Shown: piece after piece, positions 8,423 to 17,506 of the stretch
How the letters are laid out: the number at the start of each line of letters is the position of its first letter
Position numbering within the stretch: the stretch's first letter is position 1
Assembly (NCBI RefSeq): GCF_030269645.1
Contig: NZ_BSTR01000007.1
Span: 85,061-149,060, forward strand
Origin: Actinokineospora sp. NBRC 105648
GTDB taxonomy: Bacteria; Actinomycetota; Actinomycetes; Mycobacteriales; Pseudonocardiaceae
Length of the DNA stretch: 64,000 nt
Direction of reading: 5' to 3'
The notes under the pieces: model-generated
Told to the model about the DNA's origin: nothing
The model's database searches: none
The model's input: the letters and a program-made list of their open reading frames with translations, nothing else
Program-made: the position numbers and the translations under genes

Positions 8423-9772
8423 TCACCCCGCGGACGGCACCGGTACCTGCGCGGATGGCTCGTTGTCCGTAAGAGATCGTCCGCGGGTCTCCCTGGCGGC
8501 GAGCACCGCGATGGCTGTGATCGCGCACATGGCCGCCAAATAGAGGGAGACCGGGATAGTGCTGTGGTAGCGCTGGAAGAGGGCTGTCGCGATAAGAGGC
8601 GCTACCGCACCCGCGGCGATCGAGGAGAGTTGACCTCCGACGGATAGTCCTGTGTAACGCACGCGCGTCGGGAACTGCTCGGAGAAGAACGCCGCCTGCG
8701 GGCCGTACATCGCGCCGTGCAGCACCAGCCCCACGGTGGTCGCCAGGATGATCACGCCCGGCGACCGGGTGTCCAGCAGCGCGAAGAACGCGAACGCCCA
8801 CAACGCCATGGACACCGCGCCGAACAGGTAGACCGGCCTGCGCCCGACGCGGTCGGAAAGCGCTCCCCACAGGGGGATGCTCACGAAGTGGACGGCCGAG
8901 CCGATCAGCACCGCGTTGAGGCCGACGGTCTTGGCCATGCCGAGACCGGTCGTGATGTAGACGAGGATGAACGCGGTGATCACGTAGTAGGACACGTTCT
9001 CCGCCATCCGCGCGCCGATCGTCACCAGCACCTCGCGCCAACCGCTCCGGAAGACCTCGACCACCGGTACGTGCGGCTCGTCGCGCTCGTGCGCCTTCGC
9101 CTGCGCGGCCAGGAACACCGGCGACTCGGTGACCGTCAGCCTGATCCACAGCCCGACGACGACCAGTACCCCGGAGAGCAGGAACGGCACCCGCCAGCCC
9201 CAGGACAGGAACGCCGCGTCGGACTGGACGGCGGCGAGCAGGGCGAGCACACCGGTGGCCAAGAGGTTCCCGCCAGGCGCGCCGCACTGCGGCCACGACG
9301 CCCAGAACCCCCTGCGTTCCGGCGCGCCGTGCTCGGAGACGATGAGAACGGCCCCACCCCATTCGCCACCGAGGGCGAACCCCTGGACCAGCCGGAGCAC
9401 GGTGAGCAGGATCGGGGCGCCCACGCCGAGCACGGCGTAGGTGGGGAGCAGGCCCATCGCGAACGTCGAGCCGCCCATGAGCACGAGACTCAGCACCAGC
9501 AAGCGCTTGCGGCCGATCTTGTCGCCGAAGTGGCCGAACACCAGTCCGCCGACGGGGCGGGCGAGGAACCCGATCGCGTAGGTCAAGAAGGCCAACAGGG
9601 TGCCGGTGAGCGGATCGGCGTTGGGGAAGAAGAGCTTGTTGAACACCAGCGCGGCGGCGGAGGTGTAGAGGAAGAAGTCGTACCACTCGATGGTCGTGCC
9701 GATCAGGCTCGCGCCGACGATGCGCGCGAACGACTTCGGCCTGGCTGGTTCGATCGCTGACAAGGCAGTCAC
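8423..9772 (-). CDS. MFS transporter, metabolite:H+ symporter (MHS) type
   Basis: A 449-residue 12-helix transporter. IGTTIEWYDFFLYT at the N terminus, GHFGDKIGRKRLL between helices 2 and 3, and RLVQGFALGGEWGGAVL in helix 4 are signatures of the MHS family (KgtP/ShiA/ProP group). These carry small organic acids or zwitterions with protons. It lies 19 bp downstream of a 3-hydroxybutyrate dehydrogenase gene, which suggests uptake of 3-hydroxybutyrate or a similar acid. Substrate is an inference from context only. Confidence 0.88.
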   Translation of the reverse strand: MTALSAIEPARPKSFARIVGASLIGTTIEWYDFFLYTSAAALVFNKLFFPNADPLTGTLLAFLTYAIGFLARPVGGLVFGHFGDKIGRKRLLVLSLVLMGGSTFAMGLLPTYAVLGVGAPILLTVLRLVQGFALGGEWGGAVLIVSEHGAPERRGFWASWPQCGAPGGNLLATGVLALLAAVQSDAAFLSWGWRVPFLLSGVLVVVGLWIRLTVTESPVFLAAQAKAHERDEPHVPVVEVFRSGWREVLVTIGARMAENVSYYVITAFILVYITTGLGMAKTVGLNAVLIGSAVHFVSIPLWGALSDRVGRRPVYLFGAVSMALWAFAFFALLDTRSPGVIILATTVGLVLHGAMYGPQAAFFSEQFPTRVRYTGLSVGGQLSSIAAGAVAPLIATALFQRYHSTIPVSLYLAAMCAITAIAVLAARETRGRSLTDNEPSAQVPVPSAG

Positions 9773-9791
9773 CGCATTCCGCTAGCAGGGG

Positions 9792-10559
9792 TCAGTTCGC
9801 TGTCCAGCCGCCGTCGATGGGCATGGACGTGCCGGTCACGTGGGCCGCGCGCCCGCCGCACAGCCACAGCACGAGGTCGGCGACGTCGGCCGGGTCGATG
9901 AGCCGCTTGATCGGCGCCCGGTCGAGCAGCACCCGTTCGACGACCTCGTCCGCGTCGACGCCGTGCGCGCGGGACTGCTCGGCGATCTGCGCCTGCACCA
10001 GCGGGGTGCGCACGTACCCCGGGCTGACGCAGTTGCTGGTCACCCCGTGCGGGGCGCCCTCGATCGCGGCGACCTTGGACAGGCCCTCCAGCGCGTGCTT
10101 GGCCGCCACGTAGGCCGCTTTGAACGCGCTGGCCCGCAGGCCGTGCACGCTGGAGATGTTGACGATCCGCCCCCACTGCCGGGCGTACATGTGCGGCAGG
10201 CAGTGGCGGATGAGCAGGAACGGCGCGGTGACCATCACCCGCTGGATCAGTTCGAACCGCTCCGGCGGGAACTCGTGCAGCGGCGCGACGTGCTGCAGGC
10301 CCGCGTTGTTGACCAGGACGTCGACCTTGCCGGGCAGGCTGTGGACGGCGGCCGGGTCGGCCAGGTCGAGCACGTGCGCCCACCCGCCGACCTCCTCGGC
10401 CACCGCCTCGGCGGCGGGGCCCGCCCGGTCGACGACGTGCACCTTGGCCCCAGCCCCGGCCAAGGCCAGCACGCACGCCCGGCCGATGCCGCTCGCGCCG
10501 CCGGTCACCAGGGCGGTGCGCCCGGCGAGGCCGCTGTTGTGATCCGGACCACTCGTCAT
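9792..10559 (-). CDS. 3-hydroxybutyrate dehydrogenase-like SDR
   Basis: A 255-residue classical short-chain dehydrogenase. The cofactor motif GGASGIGRA, the NNAG motif, the catalytic Ser in NISSVHG and the YVAAK pair are all present. LQHVAPLHEFP, the KAAYVAAKHALEG active-site run and the C-terminal VTGTSMPIDGGWTA strongly resemble bacterial 3-hydroxybutyrate dehydrogenases, which oxidise (R)-3-hydroxybutyrate to acetoacetate with NAD. It leads an operon with the MHS transporter, which fits 3-hydroxybutyrate use. The divergent zinc-ribbon gene is 123 bp away, so promoters for both probably lie in that gap. Confidence 0.85.
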   Translation of the reverse strand: MTSGPDHNSGLAGRTALVTGGASGIGRACVLALAGAGAKVHVVDRAGPAAEAVAEEVGGWAHVLDLADPAAVHSLPGKVDVLVNNAGLQHVAPLHEFPPERFELIQRVMVTAPFLLIRHCLPHMYARQWGRIVNISSVHGLRASAFKAAYVAAKHALEGLSKVAAIEGAPHGVTSNCVSPGYVRTPLVQAQIAEQSRAHGVDADEVVERVLLDRAPIKRLIDPADVADLVLWLCGGRAAHVTGTSMPIDGGWTAN

Positions 10560-10682
10560 GCTGGTTGACGCTAGGTACCGCAGCCCGCGCCGACCATGTG
10601 CTCGACGCCTACACCTCGGCCGCTTGGAGTGTCAGATGCAACCATGCCGGCATGCGCACGAAGATCTGCGTAGGCTGATGGA

Positions 10683-11075
10683 GTGATTTGTCCGAAGTGC
10701 CAGAACGTCATGCGCACCGTCGACCGCCTCGGCGTGCACATCGACCAGTGCGAAGGGTGTCGGGGGATCTTCCTCGACCGTGGTGAGCTCGAGCAGATCG
10801 CCTCCGCCGAGCAGCGCCACTACGCGGCAGCGGCCCCGCCGCCGCCGTACCAGGGCGCGCCCGTGCCACCGCCTGCCGCGTACCCGGCCCCCGCCGCGTA
10901 CCCGCCGCCAGCGCAGTACCCGCCCCAGGGTTACGCGCAGCCACAGCACGGGTACCGCGACTCCCCACCCGGATACCGCGACTCGCCCCCCGGGTACGGC
11001 CACCACGGTGGTCACGGCGGTCACTACGGGCACAAGAAGAAGCGCAAGAGCTTCCTCGAAGACCTCTTCGACTGA
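10683..11075 (+). CDS. TFIIB-type zinc-ribbon protein with Pro/Tyr/Gly-rich tail
   Basis: A 130-residue protein. The first 45 residues form a zf-TFIIB domain with paired CPKC and CEGC and the family signature GIFLDRGELEQI. The rest is low-complexity Pro/Tyr/Gln/His/Gly sequence ending in a Lys/Arg patch (GHKKKRKSFLEDLFD), as in other short members. TAGGCT ends 6 nt before the GTG and no ribosome site is visible, so the mRNA may be leaderless. Role unknown; nucleic-acid or protein binding are possibilities. Confidence 0.82.
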   Translation: MICPKCQNVMRTVDRLGVHIDQCEGCRGIFLDRGELEQIASAEQRHYAAAAPPPPYQGAPVPPPAAYPAPAAYPPPAQYPPQGYAQPQHGYRDSPPGYRDSPPGYGHHGGHGGHYGHKKKRKSFLEDLFD

Positions 11076-11088
11076 TCCGTTGAACCCG

Positions 11089-11694
11089 ATGATCTGCGTC
11101 GCCTGCGGAGATTGGGCAGACGCACCTCGGGTAGACGGCGCGGTCCTGGTCTGCGACGCGTGCGGACATCGGGAGCCCTTCCACCGGCTCCCGATGTTCG
11201 CCCTGACCGGCCCCAGCGGCACCGGGAAGTCCACGGTCTGCCGCGGTTTGACCGCGCACTTGGGCGACCGCGCCGTGGTCTTGGAGCAGGACGTGCTGTG
11301 GATCGGCGCCCTGCGCGACCCCGAGGACGACTTCGGCGCGTTCCGCCAGACCTGGTTGCGGATGGCCGCGATGGTCAACCAGAACGGCCGCCCCACGGTC
11401 CTGTGCGGAACGGTGGCGCCGCCCCAGTTCGAGCACCGGCCTGAACGCGCCCTCTTCGCCGAGATCCACTACCTGGCGCTGGTGGCCGAGGACGACGTGC
11501 TCGCCGCCCGCCTGCGTGCCCGACCCGCCTGGCGCGGGTGGGACGACGAGCAGCGCATCGCCGACATGCTGGCCTTCAACACCTGGGTGCGGACCACGGC
11601 CACCAACCCGCCGATGACCCTGCTCGACACCACCTCCGCACCGGTCGAGGAGACCACCCGCGCCGTGGCCGAGTGGGTGCTCGCCCGGTTGTAG
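11089..11694 (+). CDS. P-loop nucleotide kinase-like protein with N-terminal zinc ribbon
   Basis: A 201-residue P-loop protein. It begins with two Cys pairs (CVAC, CDAC at about 3-27), probably a small zinc ribbon, followed by the Walker A motif GPSGTGKST. EQDVLW is probably the substrate or Walker B-like strand. General shape resembles AAA/shikimate-kinase-like small-molecule kinases. ATG at 11089 is chosen; a TTG at 11080 is possible. Only 13 bp after the zinc-ribbon gene, so co-transcription is likely. Substrate unknown. Confidence 0.72.
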   Translation: MICVACGDWADAPRVDGAVLVCDACGHREPFHRLPMFALTGPSGTGKSTVCRGLTAHLGDRAVVLEQDVLWIGALRDPEDDFGAFRQTWLRMAAMVNQNGRPTVLCGTVAPPQFEHRPERALFAEIHYLALVAEDDVLAARLRARPAWRGWDDEQRIADMLAFNTWVRTTATNPPMTLLDTTSAPVEETTRAVAEWVLARL

Positions 11695-11737
11695 GCCCAC
11701 TGGCGCGAGCGCGCGGAATTGGTGCGACCATGGCCCC

Positions 11738-13600
11738 GTGAAGGCCCAAGACGCCGTGCGCGAGCTGCTTGGTCTACTCGCGCGCGGGGCAGGCGCTGAC
11801 CGGTTGGCGCAGGTCACGGCATCCGCGCGGGCCGCGGGACTCGATCCGGCGGGGTTGGCGGCGCTCGCCGGTGCCACTGAGGACGCGTTGCGGATCCGGG
11901 CCACCGTGGCCGCGCACCGCCGCCGCGAGGCCGAGCTGGTGGCGCTGTTCGACACCGCGGGCGACCTGGCCCGGCTGCGCGACACCGACGCGGTCCTGCG
12001 CTCCATCGTCCGCCGCGCCCGGATGCTGCTCGGCGTCGACGTCTCCTACCTGACCCTCAACGACGAGCACGCGGGCAAGACGTACATGCGGGTCACCGAG
12101 GGGTCGGCGTCAGCGCTGTTCCAGCAGGTCACCCTCGGCATGGGCGAGGGCTTGGGCGGTCTGGTGGCGCAAACGGCGCGGCCGTACGCCACCAGGGACT
12201 ACTTCGCCGACACACGGTTCCGGCACACCACGCCCATCGATTCCTCGGTGCACGAAGAGGGCCTGACCGCGATCCTGGGCGTACCACTGGCGTTGGGCGG
12301 CAAGGTGATCGGCGTGTTGTTCGCCGCGGACCGCGCGGCGCGCGACTTCTCACCCGACGAGGTGGCGCTGCTGTCCTCGCTGGCCGACCACGCCGCGATC
12401 GCCATCGACAACGCCCGGCTGCTCGACGAGACCCGGCTCGCGCTGGCCGAGCTGAACACCGCCAACACGACCATCAGCGCGCACAACGCGGCCATGCGCC
12501 GGGCCGAGGACACCCATGACCTGCTCATGGACCTGGTGCTGCGCGGCGGTGACCTGCCCGAGGTGGCCGCCGCCGTCGCCGAGACGCTCGGCGGCGGGAT
12601 CGCCGTGCACGACGCGTCCGGCACGGAGCTGGCCCGGGTGGGCGGTGCACTGCTGGACCCTCCGGAGGACGCGGTGGTCGCGTCGCGGGCGTCCGGGCGC
12701 GCAGTGTCCACACCAGACGCATGGGTGTGTGCGGTGCAGGCAGGACAAGAGCTCTTAGGTTCGCTCCTGTTGACCGGTAAGAGTGATCTGGTAGACGCAG
12801 ACCGGCGATTGTTCGAGCGGGCAGGCGTGGTTACCGCGCTTCTTCTCATGCTGCGTCGATCGGTAGCGCAAGCCGAGGACGAGGTACGCGGGGAGTTGCT
12901 GAGCGACCTGCTCACCGCGCCCGACCGCAACCCGGGCGCGTTGATCGCACGCGGACACCGGCTGGGCGTCGACCTGACCGAGCCGCACGCGGTTCTGGTG
13001 GCCACGACCGAGGTACCCCGACGACGGCTGGCGATGGCGGCCGCCCGCTATGCGGCACTCGTCGGCGTGCACGCCGACCAGGTGGTCTTGCTCGCCCGGA
13101 CGCAGGAGCCGGGCGCGCTGGCGGCCCGGCTCGCGGCGACCCTTTCATCCACTGTGGACTCCCCGGTGACGGTCGGCGCGGCCGGGCCGGTGTCCGGAGT
13201 GGACGGTCTGGTGAGCGCGCACGCCGAGGCGGCGCGGTGCACCCGGTCGCTGCTCGCGCTGGGCCGCGCCGGGCAGGGCGCGGCCACCGCGGACCTCGGC
13301 TTCGTCGGGCTGCTGCTCGGCGACGGCGACCTGGAGGGCTACGTGCACACCACGATCGGCCCGGTGCTGGAGTACGACGACCGGCGCGGGACGGAGCTGC
13401 TGCGCACCCTGGAGGCCTACTTCACCAGCGGGGCGAACCTGACCCGCGCCAAAGAAGTCCTGCACGTGCACGTGAACACGGTGGTGCAGCGGCTGGAGCG
13501 GATCGGCTCACTGCTGGGCGCGGACTGGCAGGACCCGGAGCGGGCCCTGGAGATCCAGCTGGCGCTGCGGCTCTTCCGGCTGGCCAGTCTCGCCAGTTGA
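11738..13600 (+). CDS. GAF-domain PucR-family transcriptional regulator
   Basis: A 620-residue cytosolic regulator. After a helical N terminus, a GAF domain is seen at about 65-215 (LGVDVSYLTLNDE through SLADHAAIAIDNARLL). A CdaR-type central region follows, and the PucR C-terminal helix-turn-helix is at about 545-605 (TRAKEVLHVHVNTVVQRLERI). Such proteins sense a small molecule and switch catabolic genes. It starts at GTG 11738. The PhyH oxygenase gene 46 bp downstream is a plausible target. Ligand unknown. Confidence 0.88.
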   Translation: MKAQDAVRELLGLLARGAGADRLAQVTASARAAGLDPAGLAALAGATEDALRIRATVAAHRRREAELVALFDTAGDLARLRDTDAVLRSIVRRARMLLGVDVSYLTLNDEHAGKTYMRVTEGSASALFQQVTLGMGEGLGGLVAQTARPYATRDYFADTRFRHTTPIDSSVHEEGLTAILGVPLALGGKVIGVLFAADRAARDFSPDEVALLSSLADHAAIAIDNARLLDETRLALAELNTANTTISAHNAAMRRAEDTHDLLMDLVLRGGDLPEVAAAVAETLGGGIAVHDASGTELARVGGALLDPPEDAVVASRASGRAVSTPDAWVCAVQAGQELLGSLLLTGKSDLVDADRRLFERAGVVTALLLMLRRSVAQAEDEVRGELLSDLLTAPDRNPGALIARGHRLGVDLTEPHAVLVATTEVPRRRLAMAAARYAALVGVHADQVVLLARTQEPGALAARLAATLSSTVDSPVTVGAAGPVSGVDGLVSAHAEAARCTRSLLALGRAGQGAATADLGFVGLLLGDGDLEGYVHTTIGPVLEYDDRRGTELLRTLEAYFTSGANLTRAKEVLHVHVNTVVQRLERIGSLLGADWQDPERALEIQLALRLFRLASLAS

Positions 13601-13646
13601 GCGAATTCGGTGGCGCGGCGGCCCGCGCTGGTCTACATGTGGAGAC

Positions 13647-14357
13647 GTGCACGAGGTCCTCGACGAGCTGGGCGTCCGCGCGGACCTGCTCGCGCCCCAG
13701 CAGCTCAGCGAACTCGACGAGCTGGGCTACTGCCGGTTCGACGGGTTCCTCACCGGCGACCAGGTGTCGGCCGCCCTGGACGAGGTCGCCGAACTGCTGC
13801 CCTCGAGCGGCAGGCAGGGCGGCACGCTGCACCTGAAGGGGCTGCTGGAGGCGGGGAAGGTGTTCGACCCGCTGTGGCTGCGGCCCAACCTGCTGGCCGC
13901 GGTGCGCCACCTGCTCGGGCCCGAGTTCCGGATCAGCGAGATGCACTACCGCGCGGGCAAGCCGGACCACGGCGGCCAAGCGCTGCACATGGACACCGTC
14001 GACCGGGCCGGACCGGGTCGTTGGCAGGTGTGCAACGCGATCGTCGCGCTGGTGGACTTCACCACCGACAACGGCGCGACCCGGGTCGTGCCCGGCTCAC
14101 ACCTGGACTACGGGTTCGTCCCGCCGCGCGGTCAGGAGGACCACCCCGACCAGGTGCTGCTGCTGGGGTCGGCGGGCACGGCCTGGCTGTTCAACTCGCA
14201 CCTGTGGCACTCCGGCACAGCGAACCGCTCGACGACCACCCGGCACGCGGTCCTGACCGCGTTCCACCGGCGCAACGCGGGGACCACGCTGCTGGACACC
14301 CAGCCGTCGGACACCACGGTCGAACGCCTGGGAAGTGCTGCCTACCTGCTGATGTAG
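13647..14357 (+). CDS. Phytanoyl-CoA dioxygenase (PhyH) family protein
   Basis: A 236-residue Fe(II)/2-oxoglutarate-dependent oxygenase of the PhyH superfamily. The H-x-D iron pair is at His114/Asp116 in ALHMDTVD, the distal His is near 188 (HLWHSG) and the 2-oxoglutarate-binding Arg is near 194. GATRVVPGSH is the usual family strand. The GTG start at 13647 has GGAGA just upstream. It follows the PucR regulator on the same strand. Substrate unknown; such enzymes hydroxylate lipids or natural products. Confidence 0.87.
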   Translation: MHEVLDELGVRADLLAPQQLSELDELGYCRFDGFLTGDQVSAALDEVAELLPSSGRQGGTLHLKGLLEAGKVFDPLWLRPNLLAAVRHLLGPEFRISEMHYRAGKPDHGGQALHMDTVDRAGPGRWQVCNAIVALVDFTTDNGATRVVPGSHLDYGFVPPRGQEDHPDQVLLLGSAGTAWLFNSHLWHSGTANRSTTTRHAVLTAFHRRNAGTTLLDTQPSDTTVERLGSAAYLLM

Positions 14358-14490
14358 GCGGCCTGTGGACAACTTCCGACGCCTCTTGCGCAGCACTGCC
14401 ATCGTGTGCCGGTCCGAAGAGCCGGGGAGGGAACGATGGTCGTGGCACTGGTCCTGTGCTGGGTCCTGCAGTGTGTCCACAGTGGATTTT

Positions 14491-14529
14491 CGGTGCCGGG
14501 GGCCGACCCCCAAACGGTCCCCGGCACCG
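14491..14529 (-). terminator. Terminator hairpin of the padR-ABC operon
   Basis: CGGTGCCGGGG (14491-14501) and CCCCGGCACCG (14519-14529) form a perfect 11-bp stem 6 bp past the permease stop. It also lies between two convergent genes, so it may serve the PhyH transcript too. Confidence 0.7.
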
Positions 14530-14534
14530 GCGGC

Positions 14535-16829
14535 TCACTCCGTGCGCAGGGAGTTGAGCCGGGTCGCGCTGCGCAGGAACGGCAGGGTCAGCACCGAGAC
14601 CAGCACCCCGAGCCCGGCGGCCGCGCCGGTCATCACGACCACGCCCGACCAGTCGACGACCATGGGGCCCAGCGTCTCGCCGATGACCAGGCTCGCCAGT
14701 CCGACGCCGGTCACCACGGCGACCACCGCGCCCAAACCGATCGGCACGGCGATCTGCCAGAGCAGCGACCGCGCCAGCACGCCCCCGGGCACACCGCCCG
14801 CCGCCAGGACCGCCAGCGGGCGCCTGCGCTCGCGGATGTGCTCCAGCGCCAGCACCAGCAGGCTCACCCCGGCCAGCAGCAGGGTGAAGACCGAGCCGAT
14901 CAGCAGCCCGCGGCGGATGGTCAGGTACGAGTCCTGGTTCCTGGTGAGCGGCGCGGAGTGGGTCGAGGTCCAGGTCGAGGTCAGCCACCGCAACGGTTGC
15001 AGCGCGTTGCGGACGCGTTCGGGGGCGTCCCGGTCGGCCGGGTCGAAGCGCACCTTCAGGTTGTCCGGGGCGGCGGGCAGCGCCCGGCCCCCGGGCAGCG
15101 CGCCCGCCGTCACGATCAGGTCGCCGGGCCGGACCTGGTAGTCGAACTGGGTCGCGGGCAACGGGCGGGCCGTGGTGGGCACCGCGAACTCGCTCGCCTG
15201 GGCGAAGGTGTGGTCCGCGCCGGTGTCCACCCGCACCCGGCTGCCCGCGGCGGGGAACTCCTGCACCCGGGCATCGCGGTCGCGGAACACCTGCCCGTCC
15301 GCGCAGTCGCGCAGGTCGAACGCCAAGACCAGGTAGTCGCAGTCGGCCACCACGAGCATGCCCAGCTCGACGCCGTCGGCGGACCAGGTGGTCAGCCGAC
15401 GCGGGTCGGACGCGACGGTCACACCGGGGACCGGCGCCAGTGCCTCCCTGGCACGTGGGGTGCCGCCCTGCTCGACGTAGACCGACATCAGCGACCGGTC
15501 GAGGGTCTCGATCTGGGTGGGGACCTGGTAGTGGGTCGCCTCCGAGAGGAGCAGGGACTGCAGGGCGATCGCACCCGCCAGCACGACCGCGACCCCGCCG
15601 ACGACCCGGGCCGAGGTGCCGCTGTCGAGCTGCAGCCTGCGGATGGCCAGCTGCCAGGACGTGGGGCCGCCGCGCAGCCGACCGACCGCCCGCTCGACCA
15701 CCCACGGCAGCAGGATCGGCACGCCGAGCAGCAGCAGGGTGGCGCCCGCGGCGATAGCGTAGGCCCACAGCTGGTAGCCGGCCCCCACCCCGCCGCGCCA
15801 CAGCAGCAGCACGACCCCGAGGGCCACGACCGCCAGCCGCCAGCTGATCCGCCTGCGCACCGGCTTGGCCCGCCGGACGACGCCCAGCGGCTCGATGATG
15901 GTGCCGCGCAAGGCGAACTGCGCGGTCGAGAGGGCCAGCGCCGGGATGGCCAGCACGACCAGCACGGCCAGCCACCAGATCGGCCTGATGTCCTGCGGGG
16001 GAACACTGATCCCCATCAGGGTCACCCCGGTCGCCAGCTCCCGGCCACCGAGGAACAGCGCCCACCCGAGCACCAGCCCGGCGCAGGCGCTGACCAGCGT
16101 CTCAGCGGCGGCGATGCGGCGCACCTGCCTGCCGTCGGCGCCGACGAGCCGCAGCGCGGACAGCCTGCGGTCGCGCTCGGCCCCGGCGATCCGGGTGCTG
16201 GCGGCCAGGAAGATGAACACCGGCACCAGCAGCGCCACGGTGCCGAGCAGCAACAGCAGGAGCAGTCCGGGATCCATGTCGTGCTCGAACACCGGCGCGT
16301 TGCCGAAGGCGTACACCAGCATCGGGGATTCCGGCTGCAGCGCGCCGATCCCGCCGTAGAGCAGGTGCTGGCGCGGGTCGACGATGGTGTCGGCGTCGAT
16401 GACGCCCGCGATCCGCTGCGGGAACCGCTCGCGCAGCAGTCCGTTGTCGGGGTCGGCGAGGGTGGCGGCGAGCGCGGGGGACACGTAGATCTCGTCCGCG
16501 GCGGGCAGCCGGGGGATGCCCCGGGGCACCGGGGAGTTCGGCCCGGTACCGGCGACGAACAGCTCCAGGACCTCGATCTCGTGCCACTGCGTCGAGGCGG
16601 GCATGTAGGTGGTCGGCGCCACCCCCTCGATCTGCCTGCTGTCGGCCATCCCGGCCGCCGCGCGGCTGTCGCGGGCGTGCACCACCGTGCTCACCGAGGA
16701 AGCCAGCAGCAGCACCGCGACCGCGATGGCGATCCCGAGCGTGCTCAGCAGGAACCTGGCCATCGGGGTCCGGCCGCCCCCGACGGCCAGCCGGACCCCG
16801 ATGGCCAGGTCGTTGAGCCAGGCCCTCAC
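14535..16829 (-). CDS. FtsX-like ABC transporter permease
   Basis: A 764-residue membrane permease of the MacB/LolE/FtsX type. One helix near the N terminus (about 22-45) precedes a large extracytoplasmic segment. A first FtsX core of three to four helices is at about 205-335, further helices are at about 350-440, and a second FtsX core closes the protein (about 640-760). Such permeases move lipids or peptides, or act mechanically, rather than carrying solutes. Start ATG/GTG overlaps the ATP-binding gene by 4 nt. With a PadR regulator in front, a drug or antimicrobial-peptide stress role is likely. Confidence 0.9.
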   Translation of the reverse strand: MRAWLNDLAIGVRLAVGGGRTPMARFLLSTLGIAIAVAVLLLASSVSTVVHARDSRAAAGMADSRQIEGVAPTTYMPASTQWHEIEVLELFVAGTGPNSPVPRGIPRLPAADEIYVSPALAATLADPDNGLLRERFPQRIAGVIDADTIVDPRQHLLYGGIGALQPESPMLVYAFGNAPVFEHDMDPGLLLLLLLGTVALLVPVFIFLAASTRIAGAERDRRLSALRLVGADGRQVRRIAAAETLVSACAGLVLGWALFLGGRELATGVTLMGISVPPQDIRPIWWLAVLVVLAIPALALSTAQFALRGTIIEPLGVVRRAKPVRRRISWRLAVVALGVVLLLWRGGVGAGYQLWAYAIAAGATLLLLGVPILLPWVVERAVGRLRGGPTSWQLAIRRLQLDSGTSARVVGGVAVVLAGAIALQSLLLSEATHYQVPTQIETLDRSLMSVYVEQGGTPRAREALAPVPGVTVASDPRRLTTWSADGVELGMLVVADCDYLVLAFDLRDCADGQVFRDRDARVQEFPAAGSRVRVDTGADHTFAQASEFAVPTTARPLPATQFDYQVRPGDLIVTAGALPGGRALPAAPDNLKVRFDPADRDAPERVRNALQPLRWLTSTWTSTHSAPLTRNQDSYLTIRRGLLIGSVFTLLLAGVSLLVLALEHIRERRRPLAVLAAGGVPGGVLARSLLWQIAVPIGLGAVVAVVTGVGLASLVIGETLGPMVVDWSGVVVMTGAAAGLGVLVSVLTLPFLRSATRLNSLRTE

Positions 16830-17506
16830 GGGACCAGCTCCACGTGCCGGGTACGACCGTCGCGGACCACGACCTCGCGGTCGGAGTACGCGGCCACCCG
16901 GGCCTCGTGGGTGACCAGCACGACCGCCGCGCCGGTCTCCTTCGCGGTGCCGACCAGCAGGCGCATCACCTGCTCGCCGCTGAGCGAGTCCAGCGCGCCG
17001 GTCGGCTCGTCGGCGAAGATCACCTTCGGGCCGGTGACCAGGGCCCGGGCGACCGCCACGCGCTGCCCCTGGCCGCCGGAGACCTCACTCGGCCGCTTGG
17101 CCGCGATGTCCTCGACCTGCAGGCGCGCCAGCCACTCCCGGGCCGTGGCCTCGGCCGCCTTGCGCTTGGCACCACCCAGGCGCAGCGGCAGCGCGACGTT
17201 CTCCACACAGGACAGTTCCGGGACGAGCTGGCCGAACTGGAAGACGAACCCGAACTCGCCCCGGCGCAGTGCGCTGCGCGCCTTGTCCGACATCGACGAC
17301 AGTTCCCGGCCCTCGAACAGGACCACCCCGGTGTCCGGCGTGACGATGCCCGCCAGGCAGTGCAGCAGCGTCGACTTGCCGGAGCCGGACGGGCCCATGA
17401 CGGCCACGATCTCACCGCGGCGCACCGACAGGTCCGCGCTGTCGAGGGCGGGCGTGCTGCCGAACGCCTTGCCCAGGTTGGTGCCGCTCAGCAGGACCTC
17501 GCTCAT
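16826..17506 (-). CDS. ABC transporter ATP-binding protein (LolD/MacB type)
   Basis: A 226-residue ATPase. Walker A GPSGSGKST, the signature VSGGQGQRVAVARAL, Walker B KVIFADEPTGALD and the H-loop LVTHEARVA are intact. The LLRRGEFGFVFQFGQLVPELS stretch is the Q-loop region typical of the LolD/MacB subfamily that pairs with FtsX-like permeases. It overlaps its neighbours by 4 nt at both ends, so it is translated as part of one padR-ATPase-permease unit. Confidence 0.93.
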   Translation of the reverse strand: MSEVLLSGTNLGKAFGSTPALDSADLSVRRGEIVAVMGPSGSGKSTLLHCLAGIVTPDTGVVLFEGRELSSMSDKARSALRRGEFGFVFQFGQLVPELSCVENVALPLRLGGAKRKAAEATAREWLARLQVEDIAAKRPSEVSGGQGQRVAVARALVTGPKVIFADEPTGALDSLSGEQVMRLLVGTAKETGAAVVLVTHEARVAAYSDREVVVRDGRTRHVELVP

